Origin: Pseudomonas reactans
GTDB lineage: Bacteria > Pseudomonadota > Gammaproteobacteria > Pseudomonadales > Pseudomonadaceae
Length of the DNA stretch: 64,000 nt
Direction: 5' to 3'
Assembly: GCF_013385825.1 (NCBI RefSeq)
Contig: NZ_JACAPG010000006.1
Location: forward strand, 62,001 to 126,000
Every line of letters starts with the position of its first letter. The stretch's first letter is position 1. The notes below the pieces were generated by a model. That model saw nothing but the letters and a program-made list of their open reading frames with translations. It was not told the DNA's origin and ran no database searches. Shown piece by piece: positions 36,943-48,180 of the stretch. The translations under genes and the position numbers were made by a program.

Positions 36943-39039
36943 TTAGAGGTTTAGGGTCAGGCTGAGGGTGAGGTTGCGCGGCTCACCCGGATTGATCCAA
37001 TAGTTGCTGTAGGACCGCTCGTAGTACTTCTCATCAAATAGGTTGTTGAGGTTCAAGCCCACCGTGACATTCTCCGTAGCCTTGTAATGGGCCAGCAGAT
37101 CGACGGTGTGGTAGGCCGGCAACTCGAAATTTGTGCCGGCCTCCCCTGAACGATCGCCCACATAGGTGAACGCCGCGCCCAAGTCTGAGCCGCGCAATGC
37201 GCCATCCTGGAACTCATAAACCCCTAACAGACTGCCGCTGCGCTTGGCCACGCCAAGGATGCGGCTGCCGGCCGGAATGGCTTTATCGCCTTTGGTCACT
37301 TCAGCGTCGATGTAGGCAAACGCGCCAATCACCCGTACGGCATCGGTCACTTGCCCGGTCAGTTGCAGGTCAAAACCCTGGCTGCGCGCCTTGCCCACGG
37401 CGCGGTTGAGGTTGGTGGCCGGGTCCAGGGTCAGTACGTTTTCCTTTTCGATATGGAAGGCGGCGAGGGTGGCGCTGAGGCGGTCGTCGAACAGCTCGCT
37501 CTTGATCCCCACTTCATAGCCCACCCCTTCTTCGGGCTTGAAGGATTTATTGTTGGCGTCCAGGCCGCTGTTGGGCTTGAACGAGGTGGAGGCGTTGGCA
37601 AATACCCCGACCTCGGGCGTGAGTTGGTAGAGCAGGCCGGCGCGTTGAGTAAAGGCGTCGTGGGTCTGCGTGCTCTTGGCGTGGTTGCGGGTGAAATCGT
37701 CGATGCTTTGCTCGAAATGCTCGAAGCGCGCACCGAGCATGCCGCGCAGGCGGTCGGTGAAGATGATCTGGTCTTGCAGGTTCAGCGCGTGGCTTTTGGT
37801 CTGTTCGAAGAAGTCGGTGCCGGAGCGCGTGCCGTTGGGTTTGGGCTGGCCGTAGACCGGGTTGTGGATATCGATGGCGTAGGGGCTGCCGGCGATAGCG
37901 GTCACGCGCTCCTTCTTGCGGTAGTCCTCGTATTCGGTGCCGATCAGCAATTCGTGCTGCCAACTGCCAATGTCGAACAGGCCGCGCAGTTCCAACTGGG
38001 TAATGCTGTCGTGCCAACCCGTCGAGCGTTCGCGGTAGCGGCGGTTGACGGTGTGGCCGTCGGCGTTCAGTGCGCGGTTTTCCGAGGCGTCGCCCCACAG
38101 GCTGCCTTGCTTGTAGTGGCTGGCCAGACGCAGTTTCCAGGCGTCGTTGAGGTGGTGTTCGAGGGTCGCCTGAATGCGGTTGTTGTGGTTGTCGATATCG
38201 CCATCGTTGGGTTCGCCGAGGAAGGTGGAGCGGGATACGCCGGGGGCGTCGACAATGCCTCGGTCGAAGGTCGAGCTGTGGCGCACGAACTCGCTTTCCA
38301 CCAGCAGGCTGGTATCCGGGTCCAATTGCCAACTGAACGAAGGCGCGACGAATACCCGCTTGCTCTGCACGTGATCGCGGAAGCTGTGGTTGTCTTCCAC
38401 CGCCAGGTTGACCCTTGAAAGCACACGGCCTTCGCTGTCCAACGGCGTGTTGACGTCCACGGCGGTACGATAGCGTTCCCAACTGCCGGCGCTGGTTTGC
38501 AGGGTGGTGAAGGCTTCGGGCTGGGGCTTCTTGGTGACGATGTTCACCGTGCCGCCGGGATCGCCCCGGCCATACAGGCTGGCGGCGGGGCCCTTGAGCA
38601 CTTCAATACGTTCGATATTGGCCGCATCGGGTGTGCTCGGGTAGCCACGGTTGGCGCTGAAGCCGTCCTGATAGAACTCCGACGTGGTGAAGCCGCGCAC
38701 GCTGTATTCGTAGAGGGTCAGGCCGCCGAAGTTGTTTTGCTTGGACACGCCGCCGGCAAATTCCAGGGCGCGCTCTACGTTGGTGCTGCCCAGGTCCTTG
38801 AGCACCGTGGCGGGAATCACGCTGATGGATTGTGGGATGTCACGAATCGCGGTGTCGGTTTTTGTTGCGCTGGCGGAGCGGGTGGCGCGGTAGCCTTTGA
38901 CTGGACCGGTGGCGGACTCATAAGCGTCGGTGGTGACGCTGATGGCGTCGAGTTCCAGGGTGTTTTCTTCGGCGTAGGCGGGGTCGAGCAGCAAACCCAA
39001 GGCCAGGCCAGCCAAGGGGGCGATTCTTCGAGACGGCAT
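36943..39039 (-). CDS. TonB-dependent siderophore receptor
   Basis: A 698-residue outer-membrane receptor: signal peptide ending AYAEE, a TonB-box-like LDAISVTT, the plug with RDIPQSISVIPATVLKDLG and LKGPAASLYGRGDPGGTVN, then a 22-strand barrel ending in LTLSLTLNL. It lacks the extra N-terminal signalling domain of FpvA-type receptors, and no sigma/anti-sigma pair is adjacent. The plug resembles the FhuA/ferrichrome-type group; the ligand is not clear. Start at 39039 (MPSRRIAP) fits the signal peptide better than the ATG 15 bases earlier. I saw no convincing Fur box. Confidence 0.92.
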   Translation of the reverse strand: MPSRRIAPLAGLALGLLLDPAYAEENTLELDAISVTTDAYESATGPVKGYRATRSASATKTDTAIRDIPQSISVIPATVLKDLGSTNVERALEFAGGVSKQNNFGGLTLYEYSVRGFTTSEFYQDGFSANRGYPSTPDAANIERIEVLKGPAASLYGRGDPGGTVNIVTKKPQPEAFTTLQTSAGSWERYRTAVDVNTPLDSEGRVLSRVNLAVEDNHSFRDHVQSKRVFVAPSFSWQLDPDTSLLVESEFVRHSSTFDRGIVDAPGVSRSTFLGEPNDGDIDNHNNRIQATLEHHLNDAWKLRLASHYKQGSLWGDASENRALNADGHTVNRRYRERSTGWHDSITQLELRGLFDIGSWQHELLIGTEYEDYRKKERVTAIAGSPYAIDIHNPVYGQPKPNGTRSGTDFFEQTKSHALNLQDQIIFTDRLRGMLGARFEHFEQSIDDFTRNHAKSTQTHDAFTQRAGLLYQLTPEVGVFANASTSFKPNSGLDANNKSFKPEEGVGYEVGIKSELFDDRLSATLAAFHIEKENVLTLDPATNLNRAVGKARSQGFDLQLTGQVTDAVRVIGAFAYIDAEVTKGDKAIPAGSRILGVAKRSGSLLGVYEFQDGALRGSDLGAAFTYVGDRSGEAGTNFELPAYHTVDLLAHYKATENVTVGLNLNNLFDEKYYERSYSNYWINPGEPRNLTLSLTLNL

Positions 39040-39117
39040 GATAGAGCGTTCCAATAGCGATATTGAAACAATATAACATGACTAATTGAAGCGAATTGTT
39101 TTGAAACATCAACTTAC

Positions 39118-39139
39118 AGGTGCCCGCAAATGGGCACCT
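39118..39139 (-). terminator. possible terminator hairpin behind algW
   Basis: AGGTGCCC and GGGCACCT pair over six bases, 13 bases after the algW stop on its strand. The following T-run is weak, so efficiency is doubtful. Confidence 0.45.
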
Positions 39140-39151
39140 GGGCGAGGCGCT

Positions 39152-40306
<1,155 letters not shown>

Positions 40307-40407
40307 CAAGTAAGTCCTGACAGGTTGCAGGGGGCGAGAGAGCGCCCATAATGTCGCGCATTATACGAGGCTGTGACGCCTGCGAACGGGATATTTAGGA
40401 GTCTTTT

Positions 40408-41166
40408 ATGGCCGTCCCCCTTACCACCCTCGTCGAGGAAGCGGACCGCTACCTCGGCAGCGCCAAAATTGCCGATTATTGCCCCAACGGCCTGCAGGTC
40501 GAGGGTCGCCCGCAAGTGATGCGCATCGTCAGCGGCGTGACCGCAAGCCAGGCCCTGCTGGACGCGGCCGTCGAAGCCCAGGCCGATCTGATCCTGGTGC
40601 ACCACGGTTATTTCTGGAAGGGCGAAAACCCCTGCATCACCGGCATGAAACAGCGCCGCCTGAAAACCCTGCTCAAGCACGACATCAGCTTGCTCGCCTA
40701 CCATCTCCCGCTGGATCTGCACCCAGACGTCGGCAATAACGTGCAACTCGCGCGTCAGCTGGACATCACGGTCGAAGGCCCGCTGGACCCGAGCAACCCC
40801 AAGATCGTCGGTTTGGTCGGCTCTTTGGCGGAACCCCTGTCGCCCCGTGATTTCGCCCGCCGCGTGCAGGAAGTCATGGGCCGCGAACCGCTGCTGATCG
40901 AAGGCAGCGAGATGATCCGTCGCGTCGGCTGGTGCACCGGCGGTGGCCAGGGCTACATCGACCAGGCCATTGCCGCCGGCGTCGACCTGTACCTGAGCGG
41001 CGAAGCCTCCGAGCAAACCTTCCACAGTGCCCGCGAAAACGACATCAGCTTCATCGCGGCCGGTCACCATGCCACCGAGCGCTATGGCGTGCAGGCCTTG
41101 GGCGATTACCTGGCGCGGCGCTTTGCCCTGGAGCATCTGTTCATCGATTGCCCTAACCCGATTTGA
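40408..41166 (+). CDS. Nif3/YbgI-like dinuclear metal-centre protein
   Basis: A 252-residue member of the Nif3 family (annotated as type 2 GTP cyclohydrolase I in some databases). The metal ligands lie in VHHGYFWKG and AGHHATERYG. E. coli YbgI forms a hexameric ring with two metals per subunit; the true reaction is not settled. It diverges from algW and lies ahead of cysD. Confidence 0.92.
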   Translation: MAVPLTTLVEEADRYLGSAKIADYCPNGLQVEGRPQVMRIVSGVTASQALLDAAVEAQADLILVHHGYFWKGENPCITGMKQRRLKTLLKHDISLLAYHLPLDLHPDVGNNVQLARQLDITVEGPLDPSNPKIVGLVGSLAEPLSPRDFARRVQEVMGREPLLIEGSEMIRRVGWCTGGGQGYIDQAIAAGVDLYLSGEASEQTFHSARENDISFIAAGHHATERYGVQALGDYLARRFALEHLFIDCPNPI

Positions 41167-41180
41167 GGGCCAAACCTGGG

Positions 41181-41196
41181 GGTATATTCATATACC
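41181..41196. repeat. small palindrome upstream of cysD
   Basis: GGTATAT and ATATACC around TC, 15 bases after the Nif3-gene stop and 107 bases before cysD. It could be the loop of a weak terminator or a regulator site; no T-run follows. Confidence 0.4.
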
Positions 41197-41302
41197 GTTT
41201 CGATCTAGATGGCTCCCTGAATAGAAGCAGGTGCTGTGCTAGCATGCCCCGCTCGAACACGGCCCGCTGGCCGTCCATAAGATCGTTTTTCCGTGAGTAA
41301 CC

Positions 41303-42220
41303 ATGGTCGACAAACTGACGCATCTGAAACAGCTGGAGGCGGAAAGCATCCACATCATCCGCGAGGTCGCCGCCGAGTTCGACAACCCGGTGATGCTCTA
41401 CTCGATCGGTAAAGACTCCGCCGTGATGCTGCACCTGGCACGCAAGGCCTTCTTCCCGGGCAAACTGCCGTTCCCAGTGATGCACGTCGACACCCGCTGG
41501 AAATTCCAGGAGATGTACACGTTCCGCGACAAGATGGTCGAGGAGCTGGGCCTGGACCTGATCACCCACGTCAACCCGGACGGTGTGGCGCAGGGCATCA
41601 ACCCTTTCACACACGGCAGCGCCAAGCACACCGACATCATGAAGACCGAAGGCCTCAAGCAGGCCCTGGACAAACATGGTTTCGACGCAGCCTTCGGCGG
41701 TGCCCGTCGCGATGAAGAGAAATCCCGCGCCAAAGAGCGCGTGTACTCGTTCCGCGACAGCAAACACCGCTGGGACCCGAAGAACCAGCGTCCCGAGCTG
41801 TGGAACGTCTACAACGGCAACGTCAACAAGGGTGAGTCGATCCGTGTGTTCCCGCTGTCCAACTGGACCGAGCTGGACATCTGGCAGTACATCTACCTCG
41901 AAGGCATCCCGATCGTGCCGCTGTACTTCGCTGCCGAACGCGAAGTGATCGAGAAGAATGGCACGTTGATCATGATCGACGACGACCGCATCCTCGAGCA
42001 CTTGTCCGACGAAGACAAAGCCCGAATCGTCAAAAAGAAAGTACGTTTCCGTACCCTTGGCTGCTACCCGTTGACGGGCGCGGTGGAGTCCGAAGCCGAG
42101 ACGCTGACGGACATCATTCAGGAAATGCTCCTGACGCGAACTTCCGAGCGCCAGGGCCGCGTCATCGACCACGATGGTGCCGGCTCGATGGAAGATAAAA
42201 AACGTCAAGGCTATTTCTAA
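41303..42220 (+). CDS. cysD: sulfate adenylyltransferase subunit 2
   Basis: A 305-residue PP-loop ATP pyrophosphatase ([14 protein letters not shown]) that makes adenosine phosphosulfate from sulfate and ATP with the CysN GTPase. [16 protein letters not shown] is the other family mark. It is followed by cysNC after nine bases and forms the sulfate-activation operon. Confidence 0.98.
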   Translation: MVDKLTHLKQLEAESIHIIREVAAEFDNPVMLYSIGKDSAVMLHLARKAFFPGKLPFPVMHVDTRWKFQEMYTFRDKMVEELGLDLITHVNPDGVAQGINPFTHGSAKHTDIMKTEGLKQALDKHGFDAAFGGARRDEEKSRAKERVYSFRDSKHRWDPKNQRPELWNVYNGNVNKGESIRVFPLSNWTELDIWQYIYLEGIPIVPLYFAAEREVIEKNGTLIMIDDDRILEHLSDEDKARIVKKKVRFRTLGCYPLTGAVESEAETLTDIIQEMLLTRTSERQGRVIDHDGAGSMEDKKRQGYF

Positions 42221-42229
42221 GGGGCTGTC

Positions 42230-44128
42230 ATGTCGCATCAATCTGATTTGATCAGCGAGGACATCCTCGCCTACCTGGGCCAGCACGAGCGCAAAGAGAT
42301 GTTGCGCTTCCTGACCTGCGGCAACGTCGACGACGGCAAGAGCACCCTGATCGGGCGCCTGCTGCACGACTCCAAGATGATCTACGAAGATCACCTGGAA
42401 GCCATCACCCGCGATTCGAAGAAGTCCGGCACCACTGGGGATGACATCGACCTGGCCTTGCTGGTCGACGGCCTGCAGGCCGAGCGTGAGCAGGGCATCA
42501 CCATCGATGTTGCCTACCGCTACTTCTCCACCGCCAAGCGCAAATTCATCATCGCCGACACCCCCGGCCATGAGCAGTACACCCGCAACATGGCCACCGG
42601 TGCCTCCACCTGTGACTTGGCGATCATCTTGATTGACGCGCGTTATGGCGTGCAGACCCAGACCCGTCGCCACAGCTTTATCGCCTCGTTGCTGGGCATC
42701 AAGCACATCGTGGTGGCCGTCAACAAGATGGACATCAACGGCTTCGACCAGAGCGTATTCGAGCAGATCAAGGCCGATTACCTGAAGTTCGCCGACGGTA
42801 TCGCCTTCAAGCCGAGCACCCTGGCGTTCGTACCGATGTCGGCGCTCAAGGGCGACAACGTGGTGAACAAGAGCGAGCGTTCGCCTTGGTACACCGGGCA
42901 GTCGCTGATGGAGATCCTCGAAACCGTCGAGATCGCCAATGACCGCAACTACACCGACCTGCGTTTCCCGGTGCAGTACGTGAACCGTCCGAACCTGAAC
43001 TTCCGCGGTTTCGCCGGCACCCTGGCCAGCGGTATCGTGCACAAGGGCGACGAAGTCGTGGTGCTGCCGTCGGGCAAGAGCAGCCGCGTCAAATCCATCG
43101 TCACCTTTGAAGGTGAGTTGGAGCACGCCGGCCCAGGCCAGGCCGTGACCCTGACCATGGAAGACGAGATCGACATCTCCCGTGGCGACCTGTTGGTACA
43201 TGCCGACAACGTGCCACAGGTAACCGACGCCTTCGACGCCATGCTGGTGTGGATGGCCGAAGAACCGATGCTGCCGGGCAAGAAATACGACATCAAGCGC
43301 GCCACCAGCTACGTGCCGGGTTCCATCACCAGCATCGCGCATCGCGTGGACGTGAACACCCTGGCCGAAGGCCCGGCGAGTTCGCTGCAGTTGAACGAGA
43401 TCGGCCGGGTCAAGGTCAGTCTCGACGCCGCCATCGCCCTGGACGGTTACGACAGCAACCGCACCACTGGCGCGTTCATTGTCATCGACCGTTTGACCAA
43501 CGGCACCGTGGCGGCGGGCATGATCATCGCGCCGCCGGTCACCCACGGCAGCTCGGCGCAGCACGGCAAGCTGGCTCACGTCGCCACCGAAGAGCGCGCA
43601 CTGCGCTTTGGCCAGCAACCGGCCACCGTGTTGTTCAGTGGTCTGTCGGGCGCGGGCAAGAGCACCTTGGCCTACGCGGTTGAGCGCAAGCTTTTCGACA
43701 TGGGCCGTGCGGTGTTCGTGCTGGATGGCCAGAACCTGCGTCACGACCTGAACAAGGGCTTGCCGCAGGACCGTGCCGGTCGTACCGAGAACTGGCGTCG
43801 TGCCGCCCATGTGGCGCGTCAGTTCAACGAAGCGGGTCTGCTGACCCTGGCCGCGTTCGTCGCCCCGGATGCCGAAGGTCGTGAACAGGCCAAGGCGCTG
43901 ATCGGCGCTGATCGTCTGCTGACGGTGTACGTGCAAGCGTCGCCGCTGGTGTGCGCCGAGCGTGATCCGCAGGGCCTGTACGCGGCGGGTGGGGATAACA
44001 TCCCTGGCGAGTCCTTCCCGTATGACGTGCCGTTGAATGCCGATCTGGTAATCGACACCCAGGCCTTGTCGTTGGAAGAAAGCGTCAAGCAGGTGCTGGA
44101 GCTGTTGCGCCAGCGCGGCGCGATCTAA
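42230..44128 (+). CDS. cysNC: bifunctional sulfate adenylyltransferase subunit 1 / APS kinase
   Basis: A 632-residue fusion. Residues 1 to about 430 are the CysN GTPase ([32 protein letters not shown]), and about 440 to 632 are the CysC APS kinase with its P-loop [15 protein letters not shown]. Together with CysD the protein makes APS and then PAPS. The fusion is common in pseudomonads. A strong terminator follows. Confidence 0.98.
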   Translation: MSHQSDLISEDILAYLGQHERKEMLRFLTCGNVDDGKSTLIGRLLHDSKMIYEDHLEAITRDSKKSGTTGDDIDLALLVDGLQAEREQGITIDVAYRYFSTAKRKFIIADTPGHEQYTRNMATGASTCDLAIILIDARYGVQTQTRRHSFIASLLGIKHIVVAVNKMDINGFDQSVFEQIKADYLKFADGIAFKPSTLAFVPMSALKGDNVVNKSERSPWYTGQSLMEILETVEIANDRNYTDLRFPVQYVNRPNLNFRGFAGTLASGIVHKGDEVVVLPSGKSSRVKSIVTFEGELEHAGPGQAVTLTMEDEIDISRGDLLVHADNVPQVTDAFDAMLVWMAEEPMLPGKKYDIKRATSYVPGSITSIAHRVDVNTLAEGPASSLQLNEIGRVKVSLDAAIALDGYDSNRTTGAFIVIDRLTNGTVAAGMIIAPPVTHGSSAQHGKLAHVATEERALRFGQQPATVLFSGLSGAGKSTLAYAVERKLFDMGRAVFVLDGQNLRHDLNKGLPQDRAGRTENWRRAAHVARQFNEAGLLTLAAFVAPDAEGREQAKALIGADRLLTVYVQASPLVCAERDPQGLYAAGGDNIPGESFPYDVPLNADLVIDTQALSLEESVKQVLELLRQRGAI

Positions 44129-44142
44129 GGATTGCAGTCACT

Positions 44143-44180
44143 AAAAAGCTCGCCATCGAGTAATCGATGGCGGGCTTTTT
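44143..44180 (+). terminator. terminator of cysD-cysNC
   Basis: GCTCGCCATCGA and TCGATGGCGGGC pair (with a G-T pair) over four bases, flanked by five A and five T. It lies 15 bases after the cysNC stop. Confidence 0.9.
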
Positions 44181-44207
44181 AACTTATTCAAGACCGGACT
44201 CGGTCAT

Positions 44208-44296
44208 TGTGGGAGCTGGCTTGCCTGCGATAGCTGACTGCCAGTTGACACATGTGCAACTGACCCACTGCTATCGCAGGCAAGCCAGCTCCCACA
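44208..44296. repeat. REP doublet (REPIN), GGGAGCTGGCTTGCC type
   Basis: Arms TGTGGGAGCTGGCTTGCCTG and its complement enclose a spacer of about 40 bases in which TGACTGCCAGTT and AACTGACCCACT are also partly inverted. It lies between convergent cysNC and the acyltransferase gene, seven bases from the latter's stop. This is the third arm type in the window. Confidence 0.88.
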
Positions 44297-44302
44297 TTGT
44301 GA

Positions 44303-45202
44303 TTACCTTTTGCCTGGGAACTGTGTGTGCAGCTTTTCCAGCAGCTGGTCTTTGTCTTCCCACAGCTTATTGATCCAACCCTGGAATGCCGCCCGGTACT
44401 CCCCATCCTGCTCATAATTCTTGCCAATGAACTCGGTCGGGATCTGCACTTCTTCGAACTGCACGACCACATCCTGCACATTCCCACACAGTAAATCCCA
44501 ATACCCTGGGCGGCCAGCAGGGTAGTGAATGGTCACATTGACCAGTGACTTCAACTGCTCACCCATCGCATCCAGTACAAACGCAATCCCGCCAGCCTTG
44601 GGCTTGAGCAGGTAGCGAAAAGGCGACTTCTGCTGTGCATGTTTGCCTGGGGTAAACCGTGTGCCTTCAGCAAAGTTAAAAATACCCACCGGGTTGTCGC
44701 GAAACTTCGCACAGGTCTTGCGAGTGGTTTCCAGGTCCTTGCCTTTCTTTTCGGGGTGTTTTTCCAGGTAGGCCTTGGTGTAGCGCTTCATGAATGGAAA
44801 GCCCAGGGCCCACCATGCCAGGCCAATCACCGGCACCCAGATCAGCTCCTGCTTGAGGAAGAACTTCAGCGGACGAATCCGGCGGTTCAGCACGTATTGC
44901 AGCACCATGATGTCGACCCAGCTCTGGTGATTACTGGTCACCAGGTACGAGTGCTGATAGTCCAGCCCTTCCAGGCCTTTGATGTGCCAGCGCGTGCGCC
45001 GTACCAGGTTCATCCAGCCCTTGTTGTTGGTGACCCAGGCCTCATGGGTGTGGTTCATCAGCCATTCGCTGAAACGCTTGGCAAACGGCAATGCCTTGAA
45101 CAGCGCCACGATGAACAGGAATGAACACAACAGGATCGTGTTCAGTGCCAACAACAACGAAGCGATCACCCCGCGCACGGCGGCAGGTAGAAAATCCAGC
45201 AT
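44303..45202 (-). CDS. PlsC-family 1-acylglycerol-3-phosphate acyltransferase
   Basis: A 299-residue acyltransferase with an N-terminal membrane segment, the catalytic HX4D box in SNHQSWVDIM and the substrate box FAEGTRFTPGK. It resembles E. coli YihG and P. aeruginosa PA0834-type proteins, which add the second acyl chain to lysophosphatidic acid. The ATG lies directly next to the pta stop; the two genes form one operon. Confidence 0.92.
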   Translation of the reverse strand: MLDFLPAAVRGVIASLLLALNTILLCSFLFIVALFKALPFAKRFSEWLMNHTHEAWVTNNKGWMNLVRRTRWHIKGLEGLDYQHSYLVTSNHQSWVDIMVLQYVLNRRIRPLKFFLKQELIWVPVIGLAWWALGFPFMKRYTKAYLEKHPEKKGKDLETTRKTCAKFRDNPVGIFNFAEGTRFTPGKHAQQKSPFRYLLKPKAGGIAFVLDAMGEQLKSLVNVTIHYPAGRPGYWDLLCGNVQDVVVQFEEVQIPTEFIGKNYEQDGEYRAAFQGWINKLWEDKDQLLEKLHTQFPGKR

Positions 45203-47302
45203 TTAGATATCCATAGGTCGGTTGGCGGCTTGGATCGCAGTGAGCGCGATGGTGTACACGATATCGTCTACCTGGGCGCCGCGCGGCAGGTCGTTGACCG
45301 GTTTGCGCAGGCCTTGCAGCATCGGCCCCAGGCTCACGCAATCAGCGCTGCGCTGCACGGCCTTGTGGGTGGTGTTGCCGGTGTTGAGGTCGGGAAACAC
45401 GAACACCGTGGCCTTGCCGGCGACCTGGCTGTTGGGCGCCAGTTGCCGCGCAACGTTTTCGTTGGCGGCGGCGTCGTATTGCAACGGGCCGTCGATCAGT
45501 AGCGAACTTTGCTGCTCGTGGGCAAGCAGGGTGGCTTCGCGGACTTTTTCCACTTCCTCGCCGCTGGCCGAGTCGCCGCTGGAATAGCTGATCATTGCCA
45601 CGCGCGGGGTGATGCCGAACGCTGCGGCCGAGTCGGCGCTTTGCAACGCAATCTCTGCCAACTCCGCCGCGCTCGGGTGCGGATTCATCACGCAGTCGCC
45701 GTACACCAGCACCTGTTCAGGGAACAGCATGAAGAACACCGACGACACCAGCGTGCAGCCCGGCGCCGTTTTGATCAGTTGCAGGGCAGGGCGGATGGTG
45801 TTGGCGGTGGAGTGGATGACGCCGGAGACCAGGCCGTCCACTTCGTCCAGCGCGAGCATCATGGTGGCGATCACCACCGTGTCTTCCAACTGCTGCTCGG
45901 CCATCGGCGCGTTGAGGCTCTTGCTCTTGCGTAGCGCGACCATCGGCTCGACGTAGCGCTGGCGGATCAGGTCCGGGTCGAGAATCTCCAGGCCTTCGGG
46001 CAACTCGATGCCCTGGGCGCGGGCGACCGCTTCCACGTCCGCCGGCTTGGCCAGCAACACGCAGCGGGCAATGCCTCGCGCCTGGCAGATGGCGGCGGCT
46101 TGCACGGTCAGTGGCTCGCTGCCTTCGGGCAATACAATGCGCTTGTTGGCGGCCTGGGCTCGCTGGATCAGCTGGTAGCGGAATACCGCCGGCGACAGGC
46201 GCATCTCCCGTGGCGTGCCGCAACGTTGGTGCAGCCAGCGCGCATCCAGATGGCTGGCGACGAAATCGGTGATGATCTCCGCGCGTTCGCGGTCATCAAT
46301 CGGGATCTCCTTGTTGAGGCTGTTGAGCTGGTTCGCCGTGTCGTAGGAACCAGTGCTCACCGACAACACCGGCAGCCCGGCCTGGAATGCGCCACGGCAC
46401 AATTCCATGATGCGCGGGTCGGGCAGGGTGTCGCTGGTCAGCAACAGGCCGGCCAGGGGCACGCCGTTGATCGCGGCGAGGCTGACAGCGAGGATGATGT
46501 CGTCGCGGTCGCCGGGGGTCACCACCAGTACGCCGGGCTTGAGCAGCTCCACGGTGTTGCGCATGGTGCGGGCGCAGATGATGATTTTGGTCATGCGCCG
46601 GGTTTCGTAGTCGCCGGCGTTGAGGATCTGTGCGCCCATCAGGTCGGCCACGTCGCGGGTGCGCGGGGCGTTGAGTTCCGGTTGATAGGGAATGCAGCCG
46701 AGCAGGCGGAAATCGCCGCTGCGTAACAGGGGCGAATGCTCTTTGAGGCGCGCCGCGAAGGCTTCCATGCTTTCGTCGGTGCGCACCTTGTTGAGGATCA
46801 CGCCGAGTACTTTCGGGTCTTTTGGGCCACCGAACAGTTGGGCCTGCAATTCCACGCGGCCGGAGAGTTCGGTGAGCACTTCGTTTTCCGGGGCCGAGAC
46901 CAGGATCACTTCCGCATCCAGGCTCTTGGCCAGGTGCAGGTTGACCCGCGCCGCATAGCTGGCGCTGCGGGTTGGCACCATGCCTTCGACGATTAGCACG
47001 TCCTTGCCCACGGCGGCTTGCTGGTACAGCGTGATGATTTCTTCGAGCAGCTCATCGAGTTGGCCGTCGCCGAGCATGCGTTCTACGTGGGCCAGGCCCA
47101 GCGGCTGTGGCGGCTTGAGGCCGTGGGTGCGCGCCACCAGCTCGGTGGAGCGCTCGGGGCCGGTATCGCCGGGGTGCGGCTGGGCAATCGGCTTGAAGAA
47201 ACCGACTTTCAGTCCGGCCCGCTCAAGGGTACGCACCAGCCCGAGGCTGATGGAGGTCAGACCCACACCAAAATCGGTGGGCGCGATAAAAAAAGTCTGC
47301 AT
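45203..47302 (-). CDS. pta: phosphate acetyltransferase (long form)
   Basis: A 699-residue Pta: an N-terminal BioD-like P-loop domain (IAPTDFGVGLTSISLGLVR), a middle DRTGG domain and a C-terminal phosphotransacetylase domain with YGDCVMNPHPSA. It interconverts acetyl-CoA and acetyl phosphate. The start at 47302 gives the family N-terminus; the longer reading adds seven residues. ackA, the usual partner next to pta, is not present on either side. Confidence 0.95.
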   Translation of the reverse strand: MQTFFIAPTDFGVGLTSISLGLVRTLERAGLKVGFFKPIAQPHPGDTGPERSTELVARTHGLKPPQPLGLAHVERMLGDGQLDELLEEIITLYQQAAVGKDVLIVEGMVPTRSASYAARVNLHLAKSLDAEVILVSAPENEVLTELSGRVELQAQLFGGPKDPKVLGVILNKVRTDESMEAFAARLKEHSPLLRSGDFRLLGCIPYQPELNAPRTRDVADLMGAQILNAGDYETRRMTKIIICARTMRNTVELLKPGVLVVTPGDRDDIILAVSLAAINGVPLAGLLLTSDTLPDPRIMELCRGAFQAGLPVLSVSTGSYDTANQLNSLNKEIPIDDRERAEIITDFVASHLDARWLHQRCGTPREMRLSPAVFRYQLIQRAQAANKRIVLPEGSEPLTVQAAAICQARGIARCVLLAKPADVEAVARAQGIELPEGLEILDPDLIRQRYVEPMVALRKSKSLNAPMAEQQLEDTVVIATMMLALDEVDGLVSGVIHSTANTIRPALQLIKTAPGCTLVSSVFFMLFPEQVLVYGDCVMNPHPSAAELAEIALQSADSAAAFGITPRVAMISYSSGDSASGEEVEKVREATLLAHEQQSSLLIDGPLQYDAAANENVARQLAPNSQVAGKATVFVFPDLNTGNTTHKAVQRSADCVSLGPMLQGLRKPVNDLPRGAQVDDIVYTIALTAIQAANRPMDI

Positions 47303-47381
47303 GCGAATTCTCTGAAGGTGCATGGCTTCGGTGAGGTTCTATGGTTGAACGTCTACCGGGAATCAGGCGCCAAGGTTATCG

Positions 47382-47672
47382 TTATTCGTGTGCTTGCGCA
47401 CACCAGCCGCAGGCAAAGGGCTGGCCTATTTTTTCAAGGCGTTGCGCGGGGTCGAGTACCCAGGCGCGGGACTGCCAGGGCGGCTGGTGGCGCAGGTGTT
47501 GGGTGTGGCCGCAGGACAGCTCGGCGACCCAGTGTTGATCGTCGTCCTGGTAGAACCCGATGATGAAGGATGCCGTTGATCGGTCCCGTCTGTCCGGGTT
47601 CTGTTCGCTTTCGGGCAAATCCTTGTTTAGACTTGTCCGTTCTTCATTCTTATGCAAAAGGTCTCGCCCCAT
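47382..47672 (-). CDS. DUF3565 protein
   Basis: A small protein with the DUF3565 core FIIGFYQDDDQHWVAELSCGHTQHLRHQPPW and a C-terminal CGWC. The Cys-Gly-His and Cys-x-x-Cys suggest a metal site. The start is unsure: ATG at 47672 overlaps the slyD ATG of the other strand, while the conserved part begins only about 35 codons later, so a later alternative start is likely. It lies between slyD and pta, its common neighbours. Function unknown. Confidence 0.75.
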   Translation of the reverse strand: MGRDLLHKNEERTSLNKDLPESEQNPDRRDRSTASFIIGFYQDDDQHWVAELSCGHTQHLRHQPPWQSRAWVLDPAQRLEKIGQPFACGWCAQAHE

Positions 47673-48156
47673 GACGATCGCCGCTAACAAGGCTGTCTCC
47701 ATCGACTATACCCTGACCAACGACGCTGGTGAGGTCATCGACAGCTCCGCCGGCGGCGCGCCGCTGGTCTACCTGCAAGGCGCAGGTAACATCATCCCAG
47801 GCCTGGAAAAGGCGCTGGAAGGCAAGAACGTCGGTGATGAACTGACCGTTGCCGTAGAACCTGAAGATGCTTACGGCGAGTACTCGGCCGAACTGGTCAG
47901 CACCCTGAGCCGCAGCATGTTCGAAGGCGTTGACGAGTTGGAAGTGGGCATGCAGTTCCACGCTTCCGCGCCGGACGGCCAAATGCAGATCGTGACTATC
48001 CGTGACCTGGACGGCGACGACGTGACCGTCGACGGCAACCACCCTCTGGCTGGCCAGCGCCTGAACTTCCAAGTGAAGATCGTTGCTATCCGCGACGCTT
48101 CCCAGGAAGAAGTGGCCCACGGCCATGTCCACGGTGAAGGTGGTCACCAGCACTGA
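47671..48156 (+). CDS. slyD: FKBP-type peptidyl-prolyl isomerase SlyD
   Basis: A 161-residue SlyD: a split FKBP domain (VSIDYTLTNDAGEVIDSS, PLVYLQGAGNIIPGLEKALEG) with the inserted chaperone flap and a His-rich tail (HGHVHGEGGHQH) which binds nickel. Start at 47671 chosen because the family begins MTIAANKAVSIDY; earlier residues of the open frame do not fit. A terminator lies 25 bases behind. Confidence 0.95.
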   Translation: MTIAANKAVSIDYTLTNDAGEVIDSSAGGAPLVYLQGAGNIIPGLEKALEGKNVGDELTVAVEPEDAYGEYSAELVSTLSRSMFEGVDELEVGMQFHASAPDGQMQIVTIRDLDGDDVTVDGNHPLAGQRLNFQVKIVAIRDASQEEVAHGHVHGEGGHQH

Positions 48157-48180
48157 TTGATGTATTGATCAGTTGCTAGC

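Noticed and set aside
39040..39117. Fur box in front of the TonB receptor
   Set aside because: The region is AT-rich and has ATTGAAACAAT-like words but no 7-1-7 match to the Fur consensus that I would defend.
41153..43936. Open frame of 927 codons antisense to cysD and cysNC
   Set aside because: Covered by two certain genes on the other strand. Codon bias of GC-rich genes leaves the antisense frame free of stops; there is no ribosome site or homology.
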